The notes under the pieces were generated by a model. The model made no database searches and was not told the origin of the DNA. It saw only the letters and a list, made by a program, of their open reading frames with translations. A program made the position numbers and the translations under genes. A stretch of 50,896 nucleotides of DNA from Desulfobacula sp. (GTDB lineage Bacteria; Desulfobacterota; Desulfobacteria; Desulfobacterales; Desulfobacteraceae): the NCBI RefSeq assembly GCF_030611305.1, contig NZ_JAUWQB010000016.1, forward strand, positions 1-50,896. The letters are read 5' to 3'. Shown here in pieces: positions 7,814 through 15,961 of the stretch. The first letter of the stretch is position 1. Every line of letters starts with the position of its first letter.

Positions 7814-8533
7814 TCAAAGTCCTGAAATTAGTTGTTTCATATCTCTGACAGCCTGTTCCATGCCTGTCAGTATGGCTCTTGCAACAATACTGTGCCCGAT
7901 GCTGAATTCGCTGATTTCGTGAAGTCCCTTAAAGGCTTTAATCGTATTGTAACAGATGCCGTGACCGGCGTTTACCTCAAGTTTTAGCTTGGTTCCGATT
8001 TTTGCTGCGTCAACGATTCTAAAAAATTCTTTTTGTTTCTGGGCACCTGTGGTTGCATCGCAAAAAGCACCCGTATGAATTTCGATCATGTCGGCATCAA
8101 TTTTATGGGCGACTTTAATCTGGTCAAGATCCGGATCAATAAAAATGCAGACGGCAATTCCGGCGTTTTTTAAAGTTGTGACGGCTTCCCTGACATAATT
8201 TTCATGGCTGATCAGGTCCAGCCCCCCCTCTGTGGTCAATTCTTTTTTTGTCTCAGGAACAAGGGTTACGCAGTCCGGTTTGATATCCAGTGCAATCCCT
8301 AACATTTCACTGGTGGCGGCCATTTCCAGTATGAGTTTTGATTGTACAATTTTTCTTAACAGCCTGACATCCCTTTCCTTTATATGGCGGCGGTCTTCTC
8401 TTAAATGAACAACGATTCCGTCAGCCCCTGCAGTCTCGGCAGCAACAGCCGCCGCAACAGGTTCAGGATAGTTGATTCCCCGGGCTTCCCTTAAAGTCGC
8501 CACATGATCTACATTTACAGCAAGTTGAGCCAT
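7814..8533 (-). CDS. pdxJ: Pyridoxine 5'-phosphate synthase PdxJ
   Basis: A full-length (239-residue) TIM-barrel enzyme that condenses 1-deoxyxylulose 5-phosphate with 3-amino-2-oxopropyl phosphate in the DXP-dependent route to vitamin B6. Characteristic segments are the N-terminal NVDHVATLREARG, GIVVHLREDRRHI, CVTLVPE, IEIHTGAFCD, EVNAGHGICY and SIGHSIVARA. These carry the phosphate-binding and active-site Glu/His residues. It is last in the phoH-HDIG-ybeY-pdxJ operon, 20 bp after ybeY. In many bacteria acpS follows pdxJ; here the next gene is the convergent HAD phosphatase. Confidence 0.97.
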   Translation of the reverse strand: MAQLAVNVDHVATLREARGINYPEPVAAAVAAETAGADGIVVHLREDRRHIKERDVRLLRKIVQSKLILEMAATSEMLGIALDIKPDCVTLVPETKKELTTEGGLDLISHENYVREAVTTLKNAGIAVCIFIDPDLDQIKVAHKIDADMIEIHTGAFCDATTGAQKQKEFFRIVDAAKIGTKLKLEVNAGHGICYNTIKAFKGLHEISEFSIGHSIVARAILTGMEQAVRDMKQLISGL

Positions 8534-8553
8534 TTGTTTTACCTCTCCATTAT

Positions 8554-9018
8554 TTAAAATATATTCAACTCTTTATTGGTTTCAATTTTTCTTAACAGCT
8601 CAAGGCTTTTGTCTTCCATCTTCCGCGCATCTGACTGGCTTGCTTCATGGTCAAATCCCATCAAATGCAGGATGCCGTGGATCAGAAGCTGGGACATCCT
8701 TTCATCCAGGCTGAAGTTTGCCTTATCAGCCTCTTGTTTAGCGGTTTCACAGGAGATGACAACATCTCCTAAAAGGCCTGGTGTTATATCAGCAAATTGG
8801 CCTTCCTGCATAGGGAATGCCAAAACATTTGTCGGTTTGTCTATACCCCGGTATGTCTTGTTGAGCTGTTGAATCTGATCATTATCCGTAATCACAATGG
8901 ATATTTCATGGGCATCACAACCCAAGGCGTTTAAGATCTGTTTTGTCTTTTGACAGATTGTATCCGTTGGTATTTTCTTTTTTTGCTGATTGTCGATCAG
9001 TATCTTTAGATATTCCAT
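8554..9018 (-). CDS. ybeY: Endoribonuclease YbeY
   Basis: A 154-residue protein with the zinc-binding HGILHLMGFDH motif near residues 113-123, matching the family HGxLHLxGYDH. It also has TDNDQIQQLNKTYRGIDKPTNVLAFP, typical of the N-terminal half. YbeY matures and quality-controls 16S rRNA. The start lies inside the 3' end of the preceding HDIG gene: 104 bp are shared in different frames. The ATG follows an A-rich AGGAAAAG tract, and the N-terminus looks normal for the family, so the overlap seems real. The neighbours phoH and the HDIG membrane protein are its usual partners. Confidence 0.95.
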   Translation of the reverse strand: MEYLKILIDNQQKKKIPTDTICQKTKQILNALGCDAHEISIVITDNDQIQQLNKTYRGIDKPTNVLAFPMQEGQFADITPGLLGDVVISCETAKQEADKANFSLDERMSQLLIHGILHLMGFDHEASQSDARKMEDKSLELLRKIETNKELNIF

Positions 9019-11299
9019 TTTTTTCTTTTTTCTTTTCCTGATTTTTTCCCGGGGATCTATCCGGGTATTCTATCCGGCTGTGATAAATGCTGGTTAAAAT
9101 ATTATTGAAGCTTTTCGCAATCTGGTGAAGATCTTTTAGTGTCATTTCGCATTCTTCCAGTTGCCCGTCGGCAAAAATATCGTTAATCAGTTCTTTAACC
9201 CGTCCCTGGATTCTCGCAGGTGTAGGACGGTCTAATGCTCTGACAGCCGCTTCAACAACATCCGCCAGCATGACAATACCGGCTTCTCTTGTCTGAGGTT
9301 TCGGGCCCGGATATCTGAAATTCTCTTCTTTTACCGTGGCGTTTCCGCTTTTTAAGCTTTTTTGATAAAAATATTTGATCAGGGATGTACCATGATGTTG
9401 AATAATTCCCTCAATAATTTCTTTCCCTAGTTTATGTTTTTTAGCCAGCTCAACACCCTTTTTCACATGCCCGATTAAAACGAGGGCTGACATGGAAGGG
9501 GAGAGCTTGTCATGCCTGTTTTTACCGTCTGCCTGATTCTCGATAAAGTATAATGTTTTACCCAGCTTTCCGATATCATGGTAATATCCCATTACTTTTG
9601 CCTTAAGGGTGCTGGCATTTATGGCCGATGCAGCAGCTTCCGCCAGGGTGGCAACAATAACGCTGTGATTATACGTCCCGGGGGCTTCAATCATCAGTTT
9701 TTTAATTAAAGGCTGATCAAGATTTGAAAATTCCAGAAGGGTTGAGTCTGTTGTATAATCAAAAATAAACTCAATCAGAGGGGTAAATCCGATGGTAAAG
9801 GTGGCTGAAAAAAGACCACCGCAAAAAGCCAGGGCCATTTCTTTTGCAAGAATGGGAACATCGGGCTGGGCAAGGGAATAGAATCCAAGGGAAAGAGCCA
9901 GGATAGCATTGAAGGCTGCAAGCTTGAACCCGGCTATGATAAAGTTTTTCCTCTCTTGCCGCTCTTTGATCCAATAGGCAGCCGTAATACTTGATAAAAA
10001 GAAAAAGATAAAGACCTCGAAACTGCCTGAAAATGCAAGGCTTGTCAGCAAGGAGAGAATAATGGTGAAAAAAACGGCAATATCAAACCCCAGGAACAGG
10101 CAGGTCAGCATGGCCGCTGCCGGGATCGGGATGATCATGAAAAACGATAGAGAGGAGAAATCCCACATAATTTCAGGATTTGCCGACTGGGCAATATAGG
10201 TTGAAAACTTGACAAAGGTGAGATACAGGATAAGCCCTAAGGATAGAAAGAGGATATGCTTATTATGAGCCGTTTGTAATTTTTTGTGGTCTTTTAAGAA
10301 TAGGAGATAAACCACCAGGATGGATAAAAAAGTGATTAAGGAAATCCCTGTGCTGGAAATGAAAATATCCTTTTCTTCTGCCTGGTCCTGAAGGGCAACA
10401 AGCTTTACCTGCTGTACCTTATCTACCCGTTCGCCTTCCCTTAAAATCATTTCACCTGCTTTGATTTTATACAGAATCGGTTTGATTTGGGTTTCAGCTT
10501 CCCGGATCCTTTTTTCCGTTTCATTTTTATTTAAGGTAATATTGGGCTGCAATAGTTTTTGGCACAAATCAACGATCAGGTTGGAAAGATTATAGTTGAT
10601 ATCCTTTAATAGGGGTTGGCCTTCGATTCGAACCATGGCTTTTGCCTGATCCGGACCATAAAAGACTTTCAAATTATTGACAGTCCTCTCTTCTCTGGAG
10701 CCTATGGTTTGAAGAATAATTCCCTTGTGTGCTTCCTTTAGTAAAAATTCTTTATTTGCCACAATTCCGTTTATAAGAACTTTGTTGATAATGGCTTTAA
10801 TCTTCAGGGTAATGTCAGGAGAAAATTGATATTTGTAAAAAATAGAATAAGCTCCCTTGCTGATTTCAATTCCCAGTTTTTCTTCAAATTCGGGTTTGGT
10901 AGCCAATACAATAGCAAAGGTCGGATCCGGTTCTAAGGTCTGCTCATCTGCTTTCTTGAACAGTTCCCGGGGAATTTTCATTGCAGCATCAATGTTGGAA
11001 GAGATCTTTTTAAGCAGGCCGGCATCAAAATCATATATAATTTTAACAGATTCTTTAACTTCATTCTTTTTAATATTTGTGGCTTCTTTATCTTCAACAA
11101 AGAAATTTCTGGGCGCTTTGATATCCCTTTTTGCCACATCCCCGATACTATAAGAATAGGATGTTTTACTCTGTTCCGGGTAATGTGTAATGGTAAAGAA
11201 TACCGTGATAATAATCAGTAACATCCACAACACATAAGGTGATGTCGAAAGAAATTCTTTTACCTGGTTGAGATTATTTCCGTTTTTGGTTTTTCTCAT
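8915..11299 (-). CDS. Seven-transmembrane HD-domain phosphohydrolase (PgpH/7TM-HD family)
   Basis: A 794-residue membrane protein. One N-terminal helix (about 20-40) is followed by an extracytoplasmic 7TMR-HDED domain (to about 300), a block of seven membrane helices (about 310-500), then a cytoplasmic HD domain with YYHDIGKLGK near 585 and IIQHHGTSL near 650. In Listeria, PgpH of this family hydrolyses cyclic di-AMP; function here is inferred by homology. The last 40 or so residues are Lys/Asn/Asp-rich and partly lie within ybeY, so they may be dispensable. The gene starts 26 bp before the phoH stop. Confidence 0.9.
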   Translation of the reverse strand: MRKTKNGNNLNQVKEFLSTSPYVLWMLLIIITVFFTITHYPEQSKTSYSYSIGDVAKRDIKAPRNFFVEDKEATNIKKNEVKESVKIIYDFDAGLLKKISSNIDAAMKIPRELFKKADEQTLEPDPTFAIVLATKPEFEEKLGIEISKGAYSIFYKYQFSPDITLKIKAIINKVLINGIVANKEFLLKEAHKGIILQTIGSREERTVNNLKVFYGPDQAKAMVRIEGQPLLKDINYNLSNLIVDLCQKLLQPNITLNKNETEKRIREAETQIKPILYKIKAGEMILREGERVDKVQQVKLVALQDQAEEKDIFISSTGISLITFLSILVVYLLFLKDHKKLQTAHNKHILFLSLGLILYLTFVKFSTYIAQSANPEIMWDFSSLSFFMIIPIPAAAMLTCLFLGFDIAVFFTIILSLLTSLAFSGSFEVFIFFFLSSITAAYWIKERQERKNFIIAGFKLAAFNAILALSLGFYSLAQPDVPILAKEMALAFCGGLFSATFTIGFTPLIEFIFDYTTDSTLLEFSNLDQPLIKKLMIEAPGTYNHSVIVATLAEAAASAINASTLKAKVMGYYHDIGKLGKTLYFIENQADGKNRHDKLSPSMSALVLIGHVKKGVELAKKHKLGKEIIEGIIQHHGTSLIKYFYQKSLKSGNATVKEENFRYPGPKPQTREAGIVMLADVVEAAVRALDRPTPARIQGRVKELINDIFADGQLEECEMTLKDLHQIAKSFNNILTSIYHSRIEYPDRSPGKNQEKKKEKNGISKDTDRQSAKKENTNGYNLSKDKTDLKRLGL

Positions 11300-12224
11300 A
11301 GGCGTCTATAATGTTTGATACAAGTTTATGCCGGACAACATCATCCTTTGAAAAATAAATAAATTCAATCCCTTTTATATTGGTTAAAATTTTTTTAGCT
11401 TCAATCAGACCGGATTTTTTTCCGGATGGCAGGTCTACTTGTGTGATATCACCGGTGACAATGGCTTTTGATCCATACCCGATACGTGTTAAAAACATCT
11501 TCATCTGGTTTGATGTTGTATTCTGTGCTTCATCCAGGATAATAAATGCATTATTTAATGTTCTGCCCCTCATAAAGGCAAGAGGGGCGATTTCAATGGT
11601 ATCCTGTTCAATGAGTATTTTTGCTTTTTCAAAGTCCATCATGTCATAAAGGGCATCATATAAAGGCCGGAGATAGGGATTGATCTTCTGGGCCAGGTCT
11701 CCGGGTAAAAATCCCAGGGTTTCTCCTGCTTCAACAGCAGGTCTTGTTAATATAATTCTTTTAACTTCCCCTTTTGAGAATGCGGCCATTGCCATGGCCA
11801 TGGCAAGATAGGTTTTCCCTGTTCCGGCAGGGCCGATGGAAATAAGAATATCATTCTTGCGGATCCCTTCGATATATTTTTGCTGGGCAGGATTCCTAGG
11901 GGTGATGGCTTTGTTTCTAATCGTTTTAAATACCGTGGTCGAAAAGATATCTTTTAAATGAGAGTTATTGTTGTTCTTTATGGTATTGATTGCTGCATCA
12001 ATATCAGCTTCCCCAAAGGAGAAGTCGTCTTCTAAAAGTTGATAAAGCTGGTCGATCAGTTTTTCAGCAAGATTTACATCATGAGGCTTGCCGCTAACCG
12101 ACAGCGTGTTGCCCCGGGTGTTGATTGTAACTTTAAACGCCTCACAGATTTTGTCCAGATTGTTGTTATGATGTCCAAAAAGTTCCCTGGTAAGCACCAA
12201 GTTTTGAAACGTAATGTTTTTCAT
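11274..12224 (-). CDS. phoH: PhoH family ATPase
   Basis: About 316 residues. An N-terminal KH-like segment (to about 110) precedes the PhoH P-loop domain: Walker A GPAGTGKTYLA near 131, TRPAVEAGETLGFLPG, LAFMRGRTLNNAFIILDEAQ (Walker B) and VTGDITQVDLP. It is probably a nucleotide-dependent RNA helicase-like factor that works with YbeY. The frame is open to a TTG at 12260, but the ATG at 12224 is closer to the normal family N-terminus and is used here. No clear Shine-Dalgarno sequence precedes either. It is the first gene of a minus-strand operon divergent from cvpA. Confidence 0.95.
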   Translation of the reverse strand: MKNITFQNLVLTRELFGHHNNNLDKICEAFKVTINTRGNTLSVSGKPHDVNLAEKLIDQLYQLLEDDFSFGEADIDAAINTIKNNNNSHLKDIFSTTVFKTIRNKAITPRNPAQQKYIEGIRKNDILISIGPAGTGKTYLAMAMAMAAFSKGEVKRIILTRPAVEAGETLGFLPGDLAQKINPYLRPLYDALYDMMDFEKAKILIEQDTIEIAPLAFMRGRTLNNAFIILDEAQNTTSNQMKMFLTRIGYGSKAIVTGDITQVDLPSGKKSGLIEAKKILTNIKGIEFIYFSKDDVVRHKLVSNIIDAYEKNQKRK

Positions 12225-12332
12225 GGTGTATAGGGTGCATTTTATTTGCTTAAAGGTCAATAAAAATCTTGACTAAAAAAGGGGTTAGCTGTTATTGAAA
12301 AAACGCTCTTAATCAAAGAAAAAGGGAGGAAT

Positions 12333-12839
12333 ATGAACATTTTTGATATTGCTGTGATTGTTATTATTTCAGTTTGTTTGATACGGGGACTCTTTAAAGG
12401 ATTAATTGGAGAAGTGTCAGAAATAATCGGTGTTGTTGCCGGTTTTTACGGTGCCTATACATACTATCCTCTGATCACGCCTTATGCTGAAAAATGGATT
12501 GGAAACCCCGGAATCAGAAATCTTACCGCTTTTTTCCTCCTGTTTTGCGCCATTTTAGTTATTGTCAGTCTTATTTCTGTACTGATCCGTAAATTTTTAA
12601 AACTTGTTTTTTTGGGGTGGGTTGACCGGGCCTTCGGTTTCGTTTTTGGTGCTGCCAAAGGGGTGTTGATTGTTTCAGTTTTTTTTATTATGGTCACAAT
12701 ATTTTTCCCGAAAAGTTCAAATATTTTTTCCGATTCAAAATTTTCTCCTTATATTGCAAAAGTATCCAAAGCCATGACAGTGTTCGTTTCCCAAAAGACC
12801 AAAAGTGATTTTTTAAAACAGCTGGAAGGAATCCTTTAA
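12333..12839 (+). CDS. cvpA: CvpA family membrane protein
   Basis: A 168-residue protein with four hydrophobic helices and the CvpA signature: an N-terminal NIFDIAVIVI start, GLFKGLIGEVSEIIGVVAGFYGAY, and a third/fourth helix pair with GWVDRAFGFVFGAAKGVL. CvpA proteins are inner-membrane proteins needed for colicin V production in E. coli and for bile or envelope-stress resistance elsewhere; the biochemical role is unclear. AAGGGAGG precedes the ATG at a good distance. mazG follows three bases later, so they are one operon. Confidence 0.92.
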   Translation: MNIFDIAVIVIISVCLIRGLFKGLIGEVSEIIGVVAGFYGAYTYYPLITPYAEKWIGNPGIRNLTAFFLLFCAILVIVSLISVLIRKFLKLVFLGWVDRAFGFVFGAAKGVLIVSVFFIMVTIFFPKSSNIFSDSKFSPYIAKVSKAMTVFVSQKTKSDFLKQLEGIL

Positions 12840-12842
12840 AAT

Positions 12843-13628
12843 TTGAAAACACTAGACAGACTGTTTGATATTATCCGAACATTAAGAAGTGAAAACGGGT
12901 GTGTCTGGGATAGAAAACAGACACCTGAAACCATATGGAAATGCCTTGCAGAAGAAGTATATGAACTTCAAGAGGCTATGGCTAAACAAGACCTGCAAAA
13001 TATCTGTGAGGAATTGGGGGATATCCTGTTTCAACTTGTTTTTATTGTGGAGATTTTTCAGGAAAGAGAGGAATTCACTCTTTCAGATGTGGTGGGCCAT
13101 GTGGCCAGAAAAATGATTCGTCGCCATCCCCATGTATACGAAGATGCCAGGATATTAACCCAGGAAGAATTAAACCGGCAGTGGGAGACAATCAAAGCCC
13201 TGGAAAAGAAGGAAAATGGACAGAAAAGAGCATCTGTGCTTGATTCGGTCCCTCAAGGGATGCCATCGTTGATTCGGGCGTTAAAAGTATCCGAATGTGT
13301 CGTAAAAGAAGGATTTGACTGGGATAATATCCACGAGGTGCTGGATACGGTCAAAGATGAAATAGATGAATTTGAGGCGGCCTTAAAATCCGGGAACCAA
13401 AATGAGGCAATTATGGAATTCGGAGATATTTTGTTTACCCTTGTCAATGTTGCAAGATTTGCAAAATTTCATCCGGAAACAGCTCTTGCCGGTTCGACTG
13501 CCAAGTTTGAAGGCAGATTCAGGTTGATGGAAAACGAATTAAAGGAGAAACAGGTCAAGCTTAAAGGCCTTTCAAGGGATCAAAAAGACCTGCTTTGGAG
13601 CCGGGCAAAACAATCCTATGAAAGATAA
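12843..13628 (+). CDS. mazG: Nucleoside triphosphate pyrophosphohydrolase MazG
   Basis: A 261-residue two-domain MazG that converts NTPs to NMP plus pyrophosphate. Both halves carry the EExxE(n)ExxD metal-binding pattern: EEVYELQEAM with CEELGDILFQLVF near 38-65, and DEIDEFEAAL with MEFGDILFTLVNVARF near 175-210. The N-terminus LFDIIRTLRSENGCVWDRKQT is typical. Translation begins at a TTG, with GGAAGGA inside the end of cvpA as the likely ribosome binding site. It converges with fba 34 bp further on. Confidence 0.93.
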   Translation: MKTLDRLFDIIRTLRSENGCVWDRKQTPETIWKCLAEEVYELQEAMAKQDLQNICEELGDILFQLVFIVEIFQEREEFTLSDVVGHVARKMIRRHPHVYEDARILTQEELNRQWETIKALEKKENGQKRASVLDSVPQGMPSLIRALKVSECVVKEGFDWDNIHEVLDTVKDEIDEFEAALKSGNQNEAIMEFGDILFTLVNVARFAKFHPETALAGSTAKFEGRFRLMENELKEKQVKLKGLSRDQKDLLWSRAKQSYER

Positions 13629-13662
13629 CCCTCTTCCTTGAAATTTAAAACCTTAGATTTTT

Positions 13663-14952
13663 TTAATCGTCAAAGTCTCCTGCAGGACCCTTGTCGGCAG
13701 TGATATTTGAAGCTTTCTCTATGATTTTTTCTTTTGTCCACTCATCTTTAGATTCAATTTTTTCAGCCTTGAAACCCGGATCATGGGATTTGTTTTTTAA
13801 GATTTCGTCAATCACTATCTGGGCTGTATCTGTAGTGTTGAATACGTTGGTTAACAGATCATATACGAATTTTTCGACATCTTTTGCCATCCTGTCTCGG
13901 ATTTCTTTTGGCTGAACCAGCAATTTACTTTCAAATGGAAGGTTCAGTTTTTTAAAGTTGCCGCCTTTTAAATCATTTGCTTTTGTATAGGCAAGCATTT
14001 GAGACCACATATCCTCTGAAACACCTCTGCCTTTTTGTTTGATGAAATTACCATTGTCAAGAATAGCGTTTCCATAATCATTAACTTCAAGGCCCCAGGA
14101 GATCATTTGCAGGGCAGTTGCCACATTGGCTTTGGTTGTCCGGGTTTTTGAGACTATCTCACGAAGCCTTTCTGAGTTGTTACCGGAGGTGCCGTGCTGG
14201 GCACCGGAGATTTTATATTTGGAAAGGGCTTCATGAATTTGAGCGGTCAGCTCAACATTGATGCCTGTATCGCTGGCTTCAATGCCATGGGTTGTACCAT
14301 TATTTAAGGCAATCCAGTTGGGAAAAATATTGTGGGCATTGAGTCCCTGGATGAGAAAGAGCGCTTCCTGGGCAGTTGAGAGCCCCAATTTTCCTTTTAT
14401 CTCACCCACTTCTGTTTCAAGGCCCGCCCAGCCAGGAACATACGGACATAATTCAATATTTGCCAGAAGATTCTGGTCATCCGGCATATGAGAGGCATCA
14501 ATGGCAATGGAAGTAATACCTGAATCAAACAATGACACGATTTCTTTTTTTGCAGGTTCAATATCTTCCAATTTTTTAATACCGAAATGATCCGCATGGA
14601 TAGCAACGGGAATGGTAATGCCAAGTTCATTCATAAAGGCATCGGTCATTCTTGCAATATTCCACAGATTCACTGCACAATAGGCGCCTGTCCCTCCTTC
14701 AGATCTGGCAATTTCAATCATAATCGCGGCATTGGCACGTTGAGCGGCCGAAAGAGCGCCCTTGATAACAAAAGAGTTTCGTCCGTTGGCGGCAATGGTC
14801 ATGCAGTTTTCCTTGAGCAACATGGCCTGATCAATATATTTCCCACTGACAAGAAGTGCTTTGGAGTTTGGAAAAAGTTTTTTCACATTAGGGGGTCTGC
14901 CAAGGTCAAGAGCGGTCTCAAAGTCTGAAGAGTATTTTAGTGGTTTTATCAT
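13663..14952 (-). CDS. fba: Class II fructose-bisphosphate aldolase
   Basis: A 429-residue zinc aldolase that splits or forms fructose 1,6-bisphosphate. Visible active-site elements are HADHFG (first Zn His and catalytic Asp, about residue 119), ETEVGEIKG (Zn Glu), NNGTTHGIE (Zn His) and GAQHGTSGN (Zn His and phosphate loop). It is longer than the E. coli enzyme (about 360) and has an extended Lys/Asp-rich C-terminus. It stands alone on the minus strand. GGGAG precedes the ATG, and a TetR-like operator copy lies about 90 bp upstream of the start. In a sulfate reducer growing on acids it would work mainly in gluconeogenesis, which is inference. Confidence 0.93.
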   Translation of the reverse strand: MIKPLKYSSDFETALDLGRPPNVKKLFPNSKALLVSGKYIDQAMLLKENCMTIAANGRNSFVIKGALSAAQRANAAIMIEIARSEGGTGAYCAVNLWNIARMTDAFMNELGITIPVAIHADHFGIKKLEDIEPAKKEIVSLFDSGITSIAIDASHMPDDQNLLANIELCPYVPGWAGLETEVGEIKGKLGLSTAQEALFLIQGLNAHNIFPNWIALNNGTTHGIEASDTGINVELTAQIHEALSKYKISGAQHGTSGNNSERLREIVSKTRTTKANVATALQMISWGLEVNDYGNAILDNGNFIKQKGRGVSEDMWSQMLAYTKANDLKGGNFKKLNLPFESKLLVQPKEIRDRMAKDVEKFVYDLLTNVFNTTDTAQIVIDEILKNKSHDPGFKAEKIESKDEWTKEKIIEKASNITADKGPAGDFDD

Positions 14953-15037
14953 ATTCTTCTCCCTGATTTTCTTGGATTATTTTTAAATATTGATTATTTT
15001 TTACACGAAAAGGGTTTTAAATCAAGAAATATTAAAG

Positions 15038-15055
15038 AATGAATTTATATTCATG
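15038..15055. promoter_or_regulatory. Candidate TetR operator, copy 1 (AATGAA-N6-TTCATG)
   Basis: This 18-bp site shares arms and spacing with the copy at 15205-15222 over the TetR promoter. It lies between fba and the TetR gene, so the regulator could also touch fba. The rest of 14953-15175 is very AT-rich, with no open frame worth reporting. Confidence 0.35.
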
Positions 15056-15175
15056 ATACTTTTCCATTAAAAGCCTGGAACTACTTTTAAAACAAAAAAC
15101 AATGTTTATTCATAACTGTCTGTAAAATAACATAAAATAAATTTTTAAATAAATTTTATAATAATAACTATCTGC

Positions 15176-15222
15176 TTGACATTTATAAAATTCTTTTGTT
15201 AAATAATGAACCTTTATTCATT
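15176..15222 (+). promoter_or_regulatory. TetR gene promoter overlapped by operator copy 2
   Basis: TTGACA (15176-15181), 17-bp spacer, TTAAAT (15199-15204). AATGAA-N6-TTCATT (15205-15222) immediately follows and covers the expected start of transcription. A repressor there would block its own synthesis, as is usual for TetR proteins. The predicted start near 15211 lies after the ATG at 15206, which rules that ATG out as the translation start. Confidence 0.5.
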
Positions 15223-15247
15223 TATATTAAGGAAGGATGATACAAGT

Positions 15248-15829
15248 TTGCAGAAAAATAAATCGGAAAAATATAATAAAATATTGAACAGTGCAGGTGC
15301 CGTTTTTGCAGAATATGGATTTTACAAAGCAACCATATCACAAATAGCAGCACAGGCTGGTGTGGCTGATGGGACATTATATTTGTATTTTAAAAATAAA
15401 GATGACATTCTTTATCAGTTCATCAGTTTCAAAACCAATGTTGTGTTTAAGGAAATGCATGCTGCTGTCAAAAAGGGTCGGAATGCCGAAGAAAAGTTGC
15501 GGTATTTGATCCGGTGTCATCTTACAGAATTTCAAAATGATAGAAACATGGCGATTATTTTTCAGTCGGAAGTAAGATACTTAAGAGACATTGAATCTCA
15601 AATCAAAGATATATCAAAAATGTATCTGGGTCTATTGTCAGATATTATTGAGCAGGGGCAGATTGAAGGTTCCATGCGCCAGGATCTTTTTATCGGTCTT
15701 GTTAAGCGATTTATTCTTGGCGCCGTGGAAGGCGTTATCAGTACCTGGGTGTCTGCCGATGGTAGATATGATCTGGTTTCAATGGCAGATCCCCTGGTAG
15801 ACCTTTATCTGACAGGACTCAAAGGATAA
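15248..15829 (+). CDS. TetR/AcrR family regulator, probably of fatty-acid/Etf genes
   Basis: About 193 residues. The N-terminal helix-turn-helix (ILNSAGAVFAEYGFYKATIS...GVADGTLYLYFKNKDD) is a canonical TetR DNA-binding domain. The C-terminal ligand domain (IFQSEVRYLRD, GLVKRFILGAVEGVISTWV) resembles FadR/YsiA-type TetR proteins that sense acyl-CoA. The open frame begins at an ATG (15206), but this lies upstream of the predicted transcription start and lacks a ribosome site. The TTG at 15248, about nine bases after AAGGAAGGA, gives the normal family N-terminus. It sits directly upstream of the EMO/etfBA operon on the same strand, so control of that operon is likely but inferred. Confidence 0.85.
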   Translation: MQKNKSEKYNKILNSAGAVFAEYGFYKATISQIAAQAGVADGTLYLYFKNKDDILYQFISFKTNVVFKEMHAAVKKGRNAEEKLRYLIRCHLTEFQNDRNMAIIFQSEVRYLRDIESQIKDISKMYLGLLSDIIEQGQIEGSMRQDLFIGLVKRFILGAVEGVISTWVSADGRYDLVSMADPLVDLYLTGLKG

Positions 15830-15882
15830 TAAATGTCAGTTAGTATCTGAACAATCTAAATTTGTTGAATAAGGCTTTTTGC

Positions 15883-15910
15883 TTGACGTGTTCTTTTATG
15901 TTTATTAAAT
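15883..15910 (+). promoter_or_regulatory. Possible promoter of the EMO-etfBA operon
   Basis: TTGACG (15883-15888), 16-bp spacer, TTAAAT (15905-15910), about 50 bp before the start codon, which itself follows GGAGG. The match is only partial, and no copy of the AATGAA-N6-TTCAT operator is seen here. Confidence 0.4.
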
Positions 15911-15961
15911 CTTGCTGAGTTTTTATTTATAAGGTTAAGAAATATTTGGAGGTAAAGAAGC

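Noticed and set aside
15206-15247. ATG at 15206 as the start of the TetR gene
   Set aside because: It lies inside the predicted promoter/operator region and has no ribosome site; the TTG at 15248 has both a good ribosome site and a normal family N-terminus.
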